From Owenia fusiformis (taxonomy: Eukaryota; Annelida; Polychaeta; Sabellida; Oweniidae), in NCBI GenBank assembly GCA_903813345.2, contig CAIIXF020000001.1, forward strand, positions 684,001 through 744,000: DNA of 60,000 nucleotides. Reading direction: 5' to 3'. The position numbers were made by a program, and so were the translations under genes. How positions within the stretch are numbered: the first letter of the stretch is position 1; each line of letters starts with the position of its first letter. Below the pieces are notes generated by a model. It searched no databases. It saw only the letters and a program-made list of their open reading frames with translations, and was not told the DNA's origin. Positions 48,001 through 59,600 of this stretch are shown one piece after another.

Positions 48001-51000
48001 TATAATCCTATCACCAAAGCCATTGTCATCAAAAAATAAGCTTTCAATATTTTCCAGTTAATTAAAATATATACCAGTGCTTCAATAAAATACACAAATG
48101 GTGTCATTATGATTAACTCTTTTTCATTTTGAAAGGCCTACAAACGCTGGTGTTGGGAGCCGATGGTTTGGAATGAGGAGTCCTGCACGTGTGATTTCCC
48201 TCGATATGTCCCTGGCTGTGATAATTTGCCGAGTGACTGCTGGGGTAATCTTTCTTCTGCAAGTGTACCACTATATCCCGATTCCCATATTTTGAGAGTT
48301 AAATGTGACTCATTTTCAGTTTTCCAATCAAAGACTTACCAAATACCTGATAAGTAATTCCCAAAGTGTATCGTAAACGCTACATAACCATATCTTACTC
48401 CCTATCACATCAAACTAGTTTTCAAATATGTCTTCTTCGTTCATAAACAATCTTCAATATGTCCATCTCATTCGCAGTTTGTTCAGATCACACCATGTCG
48501 GTGTGCACACGTATTGCAATCGATATCCGATTGCACAACGTCGTATTAGTGCGTCCGGGTCGTCTTAAGTACGTTGTCACTCGTTCTGAGTGCAGAACGT
48601 AACGTCACCAGAAGATTTTGAGCATGCTTTAAGTTCTGGATGACCTACTCGTTCAGGTAGTTAGATAAAGTTTGTAAACAGACCCCAAACGGTAGTACGT
48701 CATATCCGTTCGTGCACAGTTAAGCCCGTTTTCTAGAACATAGTGAGAACTAGTTTGGTGTGATAGTAGGGTACTATCTCATCAAACTAGTTCTCACAGC
48801 TTCTAGGTCGAAAACGGGCCTAAAATGTGTACAGATTTAAACAGATTGGGCGTACTTCGAACCGTGTGGGGTATAGTAACAAACTTCTGGAACGTACTCG
48901 AACGGGTAGGTCCTCAAGAACTTAGTGCATGCTCAAAAGAACGATTTTGGTTTGGAGAACCAAAGACGATTTTCGGTTTGGAGAACCAAATTCATCTGCA
49001 TATTTCGACATTATCAATGTCGCCAAAAATGTTCATATTTTTACCTATTGTAGATTTAAATGTCCTCTTTTGTATACTCTAGTTCTAGTGATGGTAATAT
49101 CTTTAATTTTTTCATAAAAAATATAAGCAAACCCCCTTCGTAGTTTTCATGATTCGTCCAAACTTTTGAGCAACATGTTTTTCTTAATTCTGTTGGACGG
49201 ATGTAAAATAAATATGCTTATTAGACATATTGAAAAACAATAAATTCTTCAGAATTATGCAATACATGTTGTACAAATCATGAAAACGACGTAGGGGGAG
49301 GGGGGAGGGGTTCGCTTATATTTCTTTATGAAAAAATCAAAAATATTACCAGATTACTTAAACTAAAGTATTCAAAAGAGGACTTTTAATCTATAATACG
49401 TAAAAATATAAAAATCTTAACCTGAACGAACTGAAGAATGAAATGGACGTATTGATGACTGGCTATGAACGAAGTAGCTAATAATGTTACCCTACTATCA
49501 CACCAAACTAGTTTTCACTTCGTTTTCGAAAACGGGCTTCAACTGTGTACGAACGGACTGGACGTACTTAGAACCGTTTAGGGTCTATTTACAAACTTCA
49601 TAGAACGCACTCGAACGGGTAGGTCCTCTAGAACTTAGAACATGCTCAAAATGTTCTCGTGGTCGATACGTTCTACAATTAGAACAAGTGACAATGTACT
49701 TACGACGAGCCGGACGTAATACGAACAGAACCGTCGTACTTTAATCCTACTAGGGACCTTTTAACAACGAGTTGAACTGTCTGAGGACGTATTAAGAACG
49801 AAGTAGAACTAATTGCAAACGTGTTTAAACTAATTAGGAACGTATTTAAAACGCAAAAATATAGCTATCACATCAAACAAGTTGCCATTGCGTTCTTCAA
49901 AACTGTTTTTAAACTGTGTGCGAACGGTATGAACGTAGCTGCAACTTTCCAAGGTCTATTTACGAACTTCATGAGCGTTCTCAGACGGGAAGGTGATTTT
50001 AGAATTTTGAATCGGTTCAAAATTCGATGGCGACCATACCGTTCTGTAATCAGGTCATGATGACCTTCTAGACTAAGGAACGCGTTATACGACGTTGCAC
50101 ACCGACGTGGTGCGACCTGAACGAACTGCGAATGAGATGGACGTATTGAAGACTGTTTATGAACGAAGTAGCTAATTATTTTTCGTAGGACTGGCAAGAA
50201 CGGGTAAGAACTAGTTGGGTGTGATAGGGGGGGGGGTTAGACGCTTTTCCCAACCATAGCCAGACGTAGCCCGTTTTACGACAATTTTGTGTAAAATCAC
50301 ACCAAACTAGTTCTCACTATGTTCTCCGAAACGGGCCAATATAGCACTAAACAAAAGTTTCAAAAAGGCATAGTAAGCCTTTAATGTCCTGTTTAAGAAC
50401 CCTTGTCTAACTTTCGAAAATGGATTCTACCAATACTATCCAACACGAATCTACTTCTTAGGATTCGATCAACTTGAGTTCTGAGAAAATCAAGATTTCA
50501 GGAAGGGTACATTGGCTTTACATGGTGACATAGCTGATGGTATCCACACAATAAGTCATTGGTCAATGGTGTGTCTCCATGTTGAGTTAATGCACCCTTG
50601 CTAAATCCTCATTTTCTCAAAAGAACTCAAGTTGATCGAGACTCAACAAGTAGATTCATGTGGGACAGTTTTGCAAGAATCCATTTTTAAAAGTAAGAAT
50701 ATGGGTTATTTAACAGAACATTGGACTTGCTTTGCCGAACTTTTGTTGGTACTAAAACATTGTACGAACGTACTTCGACCATACTAGGGACGCGTTAACG
50801 ACGTTGTGTAACTAACTACGGGCGCAAACCGACATAGTGCGACCTGAACGAACTGCGAATGAGGTGAACGTATTGAAGAGTGTTTGTGAACGAAGCCAGT
50901 TTTACTCAATTCTTGTAGGACTGGAAAGAACGGTTGACAACTAGCTTGGTGTGATAGGGGGGCGTATATATACATATACATGATATATAGATGCTGGTAA

Positions 51001-54000
51001 TTTTGGTTGTAGGTTCCCCAGACGACCACAAGGCTCCTCCGTTCTGCGAAATTAATGATCCAGGTAAGCGTTTGAAATAGTTCTGTCGTGAGATTGTTCA
51101 AAATAAGACAATGGTTAAGCCGATAGATTGCTGATGTCAAAGAAATTATTTTGACTTTTGATTGAAAATTCCACATGGGATATTCAATGCAAAACATTTT
51201 TAGTTCTAACTAACAATATGAACAAAGATCATCACCCTTCATTCAACAGTAATCCCGATTTACTTTTTCAAAGCAAAACGAGTGGTGATCATAAGCGTCC
51301 ATTACTTATTGATCACTCTCGTAACGCCTTATATCCACATTTTCCAGATACTGAATGTTGTCAAGGTGTTTTTGACAGAAATACCCCTGCAAGTCAGAGT
51401 CAACCGGGAGTAAAGTACATCACCAAACTTCCAAACACAAACACTTGTAAGTAGAAACTATCACTACTGTTGGTTTATAATGTTTATGAAATGTTCGGGG
51501 CAAATATTAAAGCATGAAGTATTAAAAGGTAAGCTACTAATTTAAAGATTGTCTTAGTACCAACGTTTTTTGACTAACATTCATTTCGTTTGATAACCTT
51601 ACCTAAATCATGATCATGATTTATACATCATTTTAGGGAAATCGTCTATTTTAGCATCTATGATGTAAGCAGAGGCACATTTAACATGCTAAAACATATC
51701 ACTTTTAATTTTAGCTGCGTATAAAATCTGTACTTCGGATGACATTAATTATTGTCCGGATGCTATGGATTTTGATCTAGCAACATGTTGTTGCGAGGAA
51801 AATATAAAAGGCAAGTTCTTACGTCATTCAATACAATTCCCATATGAGTGTATTGGCTCTTCGCATCAGCCCTTATGCCAAAGTCACTTTTACGCCGGAC
51901 GCCAGCCGATTAGTAGGAATCGGCTGATTTCTAGATGTACTTCTAGAGGTGACTTTTTGCGATGTTTAAAATTCGCTTTGGGTATGGTCGCTCTTGCCAT
52001 CACACGGCGCTCGCAATTAATTTACCGAAAAATCTAACAGATTGAGAAAAATCAAAAAGTTGAAAAATCAGGAAAACATCAGCAGCTTTTATACCTGTTG
52101 AAAAAATCAGCCGATGCTTCCCGATAACCACTCTGCGCCCGAACGGTGCACGGGTTTGCTGGTCAACGTTTAACACAAAGTTACTGTCATCAATGGTGAA
52201 TATCATTTTTGAGTTAGTGTATTATCAACTTAAGTTATAGTCATTCTAAGTGAAACTGTTTTCTTTAAAATTCCTCTAAAAAAGATTAATGCGTGTGTCT
52301 GAGCATTTTTTCCTGGCTGTTAATTACAATTGTTACGTTATTAGTTTGCATAGCGAAACATTTGTAATCAAGATTCAACTTAGTTTAGCTGAAATCGTTG
52401 GTTTATCAAAATCGAAAGAATTTTGGCCACCATCTTGAATGATACTAACTGCAGTTAGAGTCATCCAGCTGTGGAACAGTGTTATTGGAAATCGGAGCAA
52501 ATTTGACCAAGGCATTAGGCATTAGCAATTATTTGGAATTAGTATTAGTATTTGGAATTAACTGTCCTGTGCGTCATGTTAGTTTATGCTTACGCTTGTA
52601 TATTTACAATTGTTAATTAAAACATCGCCTCCTTGTTTTCAGAGATGTGCAATTGTTATGATTGGCAATTCAAGAGAAAGGATTCCTTTGTTGATGTTGA
52701 CTGCGGCGCAGTACTGAACAAGGGTAATTGCAAGGTCAACAAGGATCTAAATGCGACAGAGGGCATAGTAAGTGAATAAAGAAATGATGCATCGCTATAT
52801 CTTTTTTATTTTGCACCCCTTCCCCTTCGGGTTTCCAATCGCAGGTCTCCTTCTGGATCACGTGTTAAAGCCTGTTTGTTTGGCGATTTAAAAATCATCG
52901 TTTGTCATGTTAATTCCGAATTACAGTAATAGAGGCACAACATTAAGATTCAAACATTAAAATGCTTAACATGCTAACCAGTTAATTCATGTTGCCGAAA
53001 CTTATGGATGGGAGTGTACGTTTGATTGTACGTCATATGAAGCTGCTCAATTTGTGTTCTTTGAATATTATTCCAGGTTGGACAAAATGGTACTGAACTA
53101 GACACGTACGCTAGATGCAGCGGCAATCAGGGAATGGAACTAGACATATTCAAAAAGGGATACTTTGGAAACAAGTTTGTGTTCGCGATGTACTTCAGGT
53201 AACTCATACGATTATCTTTTTAATAACGATACTAAGATTGATCCAAAAGTGCTGCAAGATTATGATCAGCAATTGTAATTATGTATTCACTTCGTTCTGG
53301 CTTTCGATGGTATATTACAACATATTACAGAGACAGAGAACAGAGACAGCACAAACAACAGATTACGGAAAATTACGAACGTAATATTAATTCACTTACA
53401 GTCATATCGTGTGAATTCTTGTTGAACTCACAAATGTTAATATTTGATTTGGAACAGGTGTGACGAAGATAGTGGTAATTGTGTTGACGGTTTGCTGCTG
53501 GACAACGGTGTTAATGCTGCAGGGCAGGGTATCACTCCAACAATTGTATCCGCTATTCCCGGGACTTCAAACACTGTTACGGTATGAAAGCAAGTAAAAA
53601 TACAGACTCTTGTCTTGGTTGTCTCTTTCCTTACCTCGAGAACATGAGCAAAAGTGTAAACGCTGAAACAATGACAGTTTAAATAACGTGAATACAAAAG
53701 TGCTAGGAGGACAAGTTGTGACGTTCGTTGTTATTTGTGTTTGTGGAAGTAATATGGGCATATTTGCTTTCAGACGATGATTGGTGAAACAACATTCGAA
53801 AATCCACTAACCGAGGTAGGAGTCGAGTGTACTAGAAAGCTTATGCTCCCCAATTTATAACGTATTCTGATTGTCACTTCTTTGACATCTTATATGAATT
53901 GATGAGCTCATAGTGCGATATTTTCCTAATATTAAAACGCACCATTACTAGTTCTGTGCTCATTTCTGCTTTTCAACTAGCAATATACAAACAGAAGATT

Positions 54001-55218
54001 ATAATTTCTCATGATGACCATGACTTTATAACTAGAATAAATTACGTCTCAACCACTCTCTGTTGTACTTTTGTCAAAAAAATATTTGGTGTTATCTTTG
54101 AAATTGAAATTTCAGAGCTCCACCGACTGGCATTACTTGGTCATCAATTGTGATTGGAACGCTTTGCGGTACGTCATCGAGTGTAAGACCGAAGTCGGCA
54201 CCCAGAACAGAAGAGGAACGCCAGTCGTACAGGACCTTGAGCGAGATATGTACGGTAAATATTCAAATGTACACATAGCGAGTGGGCCATTTTATATAGC
54301 ATATGATGATGCATCAATGTAAAGATACTTGTGTATGTGAGGTAGGGCTCCATTCTTTGGCAATCTGGATCTAATTAATGGCATTCAAGTTTCTCTACAT
54401 TTTTTCCCCTAATACATATTGCAGACTCCTATACCCCAGATTCTTTCAAATGTATATGATACTTGTCATCTCAGAAATCAAATTATTTGTAATGGTAAAT
54501 CATATCAAGTTCAAATGAAACCGCTACAAACAATATAAAGCAGGACAAAGTGGGAACAGCAAAGCAAAAGTGTTTGCCAACAGCAGTAATTTGAATAAAC
54601 AAACTCAACCTTTTCTATTCCCATTCCTAGAAATTAATATTGAGTGTTTGCTTTTGTTATGTGATAATTTTGCCTTTGTTTTTCTATGATATTAAAGCGG
54701 ATTTTCGGATGCACGTGTTTAACATTTGAAGACAGATATTGTTTGCATGGAGAAAAATATTTGATATTATTCGAATTAAAGAAAAATATATAATTTTACA
54801 TTCGTATATCGCAAATATATAAGGGACCATTTGATACTCCTGCTAAATAAATAAAAATGTATATTTATTATTATTATTTTATTGTAGCTCTCGAAGGAAC
54901 AAAATGCCCCCTTACCGTTGGTCAATTTACGGGAGATATTGATGACGTAAGTAGGTCACGTGTTAAAGTGAGAATCACAACTCAATGGTGTAAGATCGGC
55001 ATCGATTAACTATTTCCAATCGTTCTTTATCAATTGCAATTATAGTTTATTTATATTGTCCAACAGGGCATTGTTCAATAGAAGGGGTCATTCTAGATAA
55101 CATAAAATATGTACACGATTGTTTTTTCCAGTTTGTCATTTGTCAGTTCCCTTGGACTGATGACGACACTGCAGATTGGATCAATAACCCTGACAAGGTG
55201 CCACGAAACAGGCATTAG
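45023..55218 (+). CDS. Secreted chitin-binding / laminin-G-like protein (Pif/BMSP-type shell-matrix candidate)
   Basis: Thirteen coding exons, read from splice sites and consistent phase: 45023-45098, 47848-47951, 48136-48244, 51013-51063, 51348-51446, 51715-51810, 52643-52767, 53077-53198, 53458-53581, 53774-53815, 54116-54254, 54888-54946, 55132-55218. The product is 410 residues. Residues 1-16 form a signal peptide (MMLWLFVLAVPAVIA, then IDPDYYP). Residues 34-88 are a chitin-binding type-2 (CBM14) domain, with Cys 34, 46/47, 52, 66, 79 and 88 and the blocks CCSYHQCY, RWCWEP and CTCDFPRYVPGC. Residues 150-175 resemble the second half of another such domain (YCPDAMDFDLATCCC). Residues about 240-391 look like a LamG/ConA-like fold: FVFAMYFR, GLLLDNG, WHYLVINCDW, and a GQFTGDIDDFVIC end. 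Sequons lie at N215 and N224. In Pif and BMSP a von Willebrand A domain precedes these parts; here it is absent. Function as an extracellular chitin/mineral matrix protein is inferred. Intron 6 uses a GC donor and intron 3 is full of foldback elements. Confidence 0.88.
45985..46035 (+). pseudogene. Exon-1-like relic inside intron 1
   Basis: The frame here reads ANFIDMFYQMILG followed by a GTAAGAAAAGG donor-like sequence. True exon 1 reads AVIAIDPDYYPMIMG followed by GTAAGAAATGG. An upstream AAATCAGAT..TTTGT string also recurs before both. The similarity suggests a decayed tandem copy of exon 1, or an unused alternative first exon: a hydrophobic stretch precedes it but there is no clean signal peptide. 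Confidence 0.4.
46690..46812 (+). repeat. Dispersed ~190-bp repeat, partial copy 3
   Basis: Shares GCAGGAAAAGCAAAGTGTAA, GCTGTTATAAAAATACACCC and TATCCCAAAACTATCGTTAA with the copies at 8890 and 11338. It lies in intron 1 of the + strand gene. Confidence 0.55.
47395..47515 (-). repeat. Dispersed ~190-bp repeat, inverted copy 4
   Basis: Reverse complement of the family core: ACAAGAAAAGCAAACTGTAA and GTGTAAATCTGTCATAAG when read on the minus strand. Read on the + strand it contains YDRFTLTVCFSCWVSL, very close to the phrase in the 11338 copy. It lies about 330 bp before exon 2 of the + strand gene. Confidence 0.7.
48397..48772. mobile_element. Foldback-family element FB2 in intron 3
   Basis: The left end CCTATCACATCAAACTAGTT and the right end AACTAGTTTGGTGTGATAG are inverted copies of the FB1 terminus. 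The inside shares FB1 arm pieces (TTCATAAACAATCTTCAATA, TTGAGCATGCTTTAAGTTCT), so it is a short, diverged member of about 375 bp. Confidence 0.8.
48773..49486. mobile_element. Foldback-family element FB3 with its own palindromic core
   Basis: It starts with TATCTCATCAAACTAGTTCT. Its core is a separate inverted repeat: about 49000-49135 pairs with about 49285-49420 (for example GCAAACCCCCTTCG with, reverse-complemented, GCGAACCCCTCCCC, and CAAAAATGTTCATATTTTTA with its inverted partner). The right part returns to family sequence (GGACGTATTGATGACTGGCT) but its terminus is missing, apparently replaced by FB4. Confidence 0.7.
49487..49862. mobile_element. Foldback-family element FB4
   Basis: It starts with TTACCCTACTATCACACCAA and continues with family arm sequence rich in GAACG words (CGAACGGGTAGGTCCTCTAG, AACATGCTCAAAATGTTCTC). 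Its right end is not clearly terminated before the next left terminus at 49865. Confidence 0.65.
49863..50236. mobile_element. Foldback-family element FB5
   Basis: The left end CTATCACATCAAACAAGTT is near 49865 and the right end is TAGTTGGGTGTGATAG plus a G-run to 50236, followed by TTAG. The inside (about 49900-50220) is a diverged copy of FB1's right arm. The segment CCGTTTTACGAC of that arm is missing here but appears just outside, at 50240-50290. Confidence 0.8.
50295..50962. mobile_element. Foldback-family element FB6 with unrelated palindromic interior
   Basis: The family ends (TCACACCAAACTAGTTCTCA on the left, AGCTTGGTGTGATAGGGGGG on the right) enclose an interior unlike FB1. About 50410-50530 and 50570-50690 are inverted copies of each other: GATCAACTTGAGTTCT pairs with AGAACTCAAGTTGATC. 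The centre is near 50550. The element ends about 50 bp before exon 4 of the host gene. Confidence 0.8.
51811..51816 (+). promoter_or_regulatory. GC-type splice donor of intron 6
   Basis: The exon ends AAAAG and the intron begins GCAAGT, the form seen in GC-AG introns. The phase fits the next exon at 52643 (acceptor TTTTCAG), and no GT donor nearby preserves the frame as well. Confidence 0.65.
51817..52642. other. Intron 6 of the chitin-binding/LamG gene
   Basis: About 0.8 kb. The part at 51850-52190 is more GC-rich than the surroundings and contains a hairpin (CAGCCGAT..ATCGGCTG, 51903-51926) and a 68-codon minus-strand frame (52000-52206). It may be an inserted element, but no termini were identified. 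Confidence 0.45.
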
Positions 55219-55366
55219 ACTGAACGAAAAGACTATCCATTGTTACTACATTGTCGGATACCCCATCTGGTTCAGATATACGTGTCTTTTGTTTATAAAT
55301 ATGTTTTGTAAAAAATGAACATGTCCAACCCATTTGTTCCATGGTCATGTTCTGGTAAATTGAACC

Positions 55367-55372
55367 AATAAA
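55367..55372 (+). promoter_or_regulatory. Polyadenylation signal AATAAA
   Basis: A canonical hexamer 149 bp after the stop codon of the + strand gene, giving a short 3' UTR. No other AATAAA lies between. Confidence 0.75.
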
Positions 55373-55746
55373 CTTGAGAACTGAAAAATTTAATTTTTAT
55401 AATTTATGTTTTGGTTTCTACTTACTATAATTTGTATAAGGACGTTTGGTCACCTTGTGCGCGGCAAAGGATAATTAGATTTTTGAATAACAGTGGTAAT
55501 AAATGTATAAAAATAGAGTTTTGAATAAGGACAGGTTGAAATTGTATTATCGTTAATCATATACACTTGCAGTAAAACCTCTCAAGTGGAACACCTCCTA
55601 GAACCTTCATTTCGAAGGCAGATACAGGTAGATATAATTATGGCCCTCGTGAAAGTATTTAGACTAATAATACTGAAATGTTTAAAATGCTGTTTTGTTA
55701 AACTACTTTTAAGTATCAGATGTAGGACTTTTCATTGAAATATATT
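55373..55746. other. Intergenic gap between convergent genes
   Basis: AT-rich DNA with no recognised feature, between the polyA signal of the + gene and the exon-derived array on the minus-gene side. Confidence 0.6.
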
Positions 55747-55942
55747 TCAAACAGGTGAGGCATAAAGCATCCATTGCCAGTGGGATACATCTTTGACATT
55801 GCGCTGTTCTCTTCCACAGTTTGTGACATATCCTGGCAGAACCTGTTTTGTATATACTCTCCTTGACACATATCTATTTTTTATGAAATTAAGCAGGTCC
55901 GTGACGATACATTCACATATAGCAGTGATGAATAATGTAATG
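55747..55942 (-). pseudogene. Diverged distal copy of the terminal exon
   Basis: On the minus strand this continues the open frame of the array's last copy (VDFLDYLIYITLFITAICEC) without the TAA seen in the other units. It runs on to KQVLPGYVTNCGREQRN and a stop at 55747. It may preserve the original 3' end of the gene before the array expanded, or be a decayed copy. No strong acceptor precedes it. Confidence 0.45.
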
Positions 55943-56644
55943 TATATCAGATAGTCCAGGAAATCGACCAAACTTTATGCATATCCTACGCTTTTCAAAG
56001 AGCAGTTTTATAGATTTCTTATGAAGTTTAGCGGGTCCATTACGATACGTTCATGTATTTCAATGAACAATGGAATGTATATCAGATAGTCCAGGAAATC
56101 GACCAAACTTTATGCATATCCTACGCTTTTCAAAGAGCAGTTTTATAGATTTCTTATGAAGTTTAGCGGGTCCATTACGATACGTTCATGTATTTCAATG
56201 AACAATGGAATGTATATCAGATAGTCCAGGAAATCGATCAAACTTTATGCATATCCTACGTTTTTCAAAGAGCAGTTTTATAAATTTCTTATGAAGTTTA
56301 GCGGGTCCATTACGATACGTTCATGTATTTCAATGAACAATGGAATGTATATCAGATAGTCCAGGAAATCGACCAAACTTTATGCATATCCTACGGTTTT
56401 CAAAGAGCAGTTTTATAGATTTCTTATGAAGTTTAGCGGGTCCATTACGATACGTTCATGTATTTCAATGAACAATGGAATGTATATCAGATAGTCCAGG
56501 AAATCGACCAAACTTTATGCATATCCTACGTTTTTCAAAGAGCAGTTTTATAGATTTCTTATGAAGTTTAGCGGGTCCATTACGATACGTTCATGTATTT
56601 CAATGAACAATGGAATGTATATCAGATAGTCCAGGAAATCGACC
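55943..56644 (-). repeat. 135-bp tandem array derived from a coding exon (5 units plus partial)
   Basis: Units begin (TATATCAGATAGTCCAGG) at 55943, 56078, 56213, 56348, 56483 and 56618, spaced exactly 135 bp, and are nearly identical. Read on the minus strand each full unit encodes VDFLDYLIYIPLFIEIHERI, then VMDPLNFIRNL and a stop. The copy nearest the gene is its terminal exon. A more diverged copy precedes 55943 on the + coordinate side. Units further along contain in-frame stops and cannot add protein unless spliced. Confidence 0.93.
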
Positions 56645-59600
56645 ACACCCTTGTGTTCTCTGTTAAATTTGCTCATAACCTGGAAATAAAGTGCATACTT
56701 TACAACCACGGAGAAACAAAAATATCAAAATTCAAATGATTCGAAAGCATGTTTTTGGAATACAAAGTTTCGTGCGCACATGAATATGAGAGATGTTGTG
56801 AAATGAGAAAATTACTTGAAAAGAATTAAAGAAATAGTTCTTACATATTCAGTGTTCTCTGGTGATACACCTCCCGCAATGAGGTCTATCCCAAGGTTCC
56901 TAGCTGAAACCTTCCCCGTTGGAACATCAAAGTCCTTCTCGTCCAATAAATAAAACAGCTCCTTTAAGACAAATTTAAAGCAAATTTTCATAAATCTACA
57001 TATAATAAACCGTATTTTAAGTAAACTTGGGAAATATAAATCGACCGATAGATCTGGACACTTTGAACATATAAATGCTAGTGTTTATTTTGCCTTAAAT
57101 CATCTGTTTAAGCAATGATCGTCAGCGTTAATGATGATGGCTGCTCATACGGGACACTGATATAAACAACTTTAAACAACAAATGGCACTTCACATGACA
57201 TTTTTTACCTAGAAATATTTTCTTTTTAGGAATATGTAACAAGCTCATCAATTCATGGGTTTGTTTGTTTGTTTGATTGATTGTGTGTTTGTTAATTAAT
57301 ATGTCAATCAAACTAACCCTGTGCTTACCTTACAACGGTCTGTTTTAATGGTCAATGCCTGGAAGTCCAACTTATTGATCAATTTCCGTACCAGTGGTCT
57401 GCAGATAAAAATATATTCACTTGCCATATACTCAATATATTTTGTTTAAAACGAGTCTCATATTTTAATGTAAACATATTGCTTTTATAATAGCATATAG
57501 TGTCTTGAACTCAAAAAATACTTACTCAACTTGAGTAATTTTCTCAGACAATGCAGCAACGGCACTGAATAATTTGAGATTAATCCTCCTCCTTCCAGGT
57601 AGATCTAGAACCTGGAATTGCACCAATATACTTAACATTAACACTGCAGCAAAAAATAATTATTACATTTTATTAATTACTATATACTACACTAAGTTGA
57701 ACGCTAAATAAATGGTTTTTCAAATCATAAAATATGTAAGCACATGTGAAAAGGAGAAACACAAAAAACATTGTTGAAATAAAACTAAGTACAAAAATAG
57801 AAAGGGTGTGCAACCAGATATAACAAAACGCAACATCCAAAATAATAATATAACTAATAAAGAATGTCTTCTCAAAGAAAGGAAAAGAAAATCTCTAAGT
57901 TAACTGACCAAACTTTTGAAACAAATTAAACAATCTCCGACTAAACAGAACACTGTTCAAGAATAAAACTCACAAATGGAGCAATATTATATATAACCAT
58001 AGGATGAACTTACATGGAATATGAATGCCATTTCACTTTGCGAGATGAGATTATTGTTGATGTGTTGCAAGGCTTCCTCAACCTCAACCAGGTTCATCTC
58101 TAAATCCTCCTGGGGGTTCAATCTTTGATAGAGGGCGCTCTGTTTACGGAGGAACTGGGCATCGTTAGCCTGATCAATCTCATTGCGATGGAATTGATCC
58201 CTACTATATACCAGCATCAATTTCTTTTCGTCTGTCAAACAAAAATGATTAACATGTAAAAACAGTTTTCAATTATCCTTACATTTTTTTAATGCTAACG
58301 ATTTGATTGGTATATTTTAATGAATTACCTGGTGTACATATTTTTTGCTAAATATATAAGATTATAGAAAGGAATATGTTACCTTCGAGGTCTTCTATCC
58401 TATCATCAATCTCGTGTATCTTTTCTTTCATTCTTTCTAACTCAAGATTCATTTGGCTTATATCTGGGTCCGCCTCCAACTGCAATGTCATAAAGACAGT
58501 CATATCTTTAACCATGAATACTTTCTGGGCATAAATACAGTGGTGTTTATTAAAACAATGTGTTTCTTTCAAGTGAAAGCTTGACATTTAATTTGGTCAA
58601 ATTATGAAATTCCCACTGAATCAACCGACTCCCTTTCGAGTTTAATATGTGATCTTAAACTTTACCACAGCGAGACTATGCGTATCTAAACGTTCAATGA
58701 TCATTTCATTGGTTAGAATACGAGGTGAAGTGGGTTCCTCCTCTGCCTGCTCAGTCTCAGCATCACCCGCTGTCTCTTTAGTTTTGGAAGATTTATTCTT
58801 CTTGTCTTTCTTCTGAAATAGGATATTTGTGAGAAGTATAAGTAAATTTTTGTCATAAAAGTGAGTTTGATTGGTCTAGGTTTTACTAATTTTTGCTCAT
58901 TTGTAATTATTAGTTATATCTTGAGGCATTTACCTTTCCTTTTTTCTTTGGAGCAACATAATCGGATCTCATAATTTCAGGGTGGTGCTTGCGTATCATA
59001 GTTATCAATCGGGAGTTTTTGTCGGCTGGAAGATAAAATTCAAATATTTCAATCTCTTACCCTGGTCCAATATACCTCAACTATAAAAATAACAATTTGT
59101 ATCATCAATATACCTTCTTATCTGTAAGTATTAAAAATATATGACTATTATAATTAGCAGCATTTTAAGTCCTAATAATAAGATGTGTTGGCCTGTTACG
59201 TCTATTGACAGAAAATAATGTTCGTATCAAAGTGAATTGTTGGTGTAACTGGTGTGTTGGTTTGGTATTTAGAAGGATTAGTTCATAATTTGCTTTGCCT
59301 CATCAACAGGGTTTTACCATGTATTGCTGAATATCTCCGAACGTACCTTTCAGTTCATCAAGCTTGGCCTGAATGTTGTCGTAACGGTCGTAGTAGTTAT
59401 CCAGTGTATATGAGAGCTTATTAACATACTCGTCGGACTCCCCTAGTCCCTGCATAGCAAAAATGTAACCATAGTTATAATAAGTTATAATTCCAGTTAT
59501 TGTACACAAGACAGACCACGATATACCGAGAGAAATTACAGAAGTAGCATGTACTGAATTGAAAACTAACTTAATTTCAATTCATCTTTTGCATACATCT

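Noticed and set aside
51765-52037. Extension of exon 6 past the GC donor as continuous coding sequence
   Set aside because: Reading on gives an arginine- and serine-rich unrelated tail and breaks the phase link to exon 7; the GC donor with a standard downstream acceptor explains the gene better.
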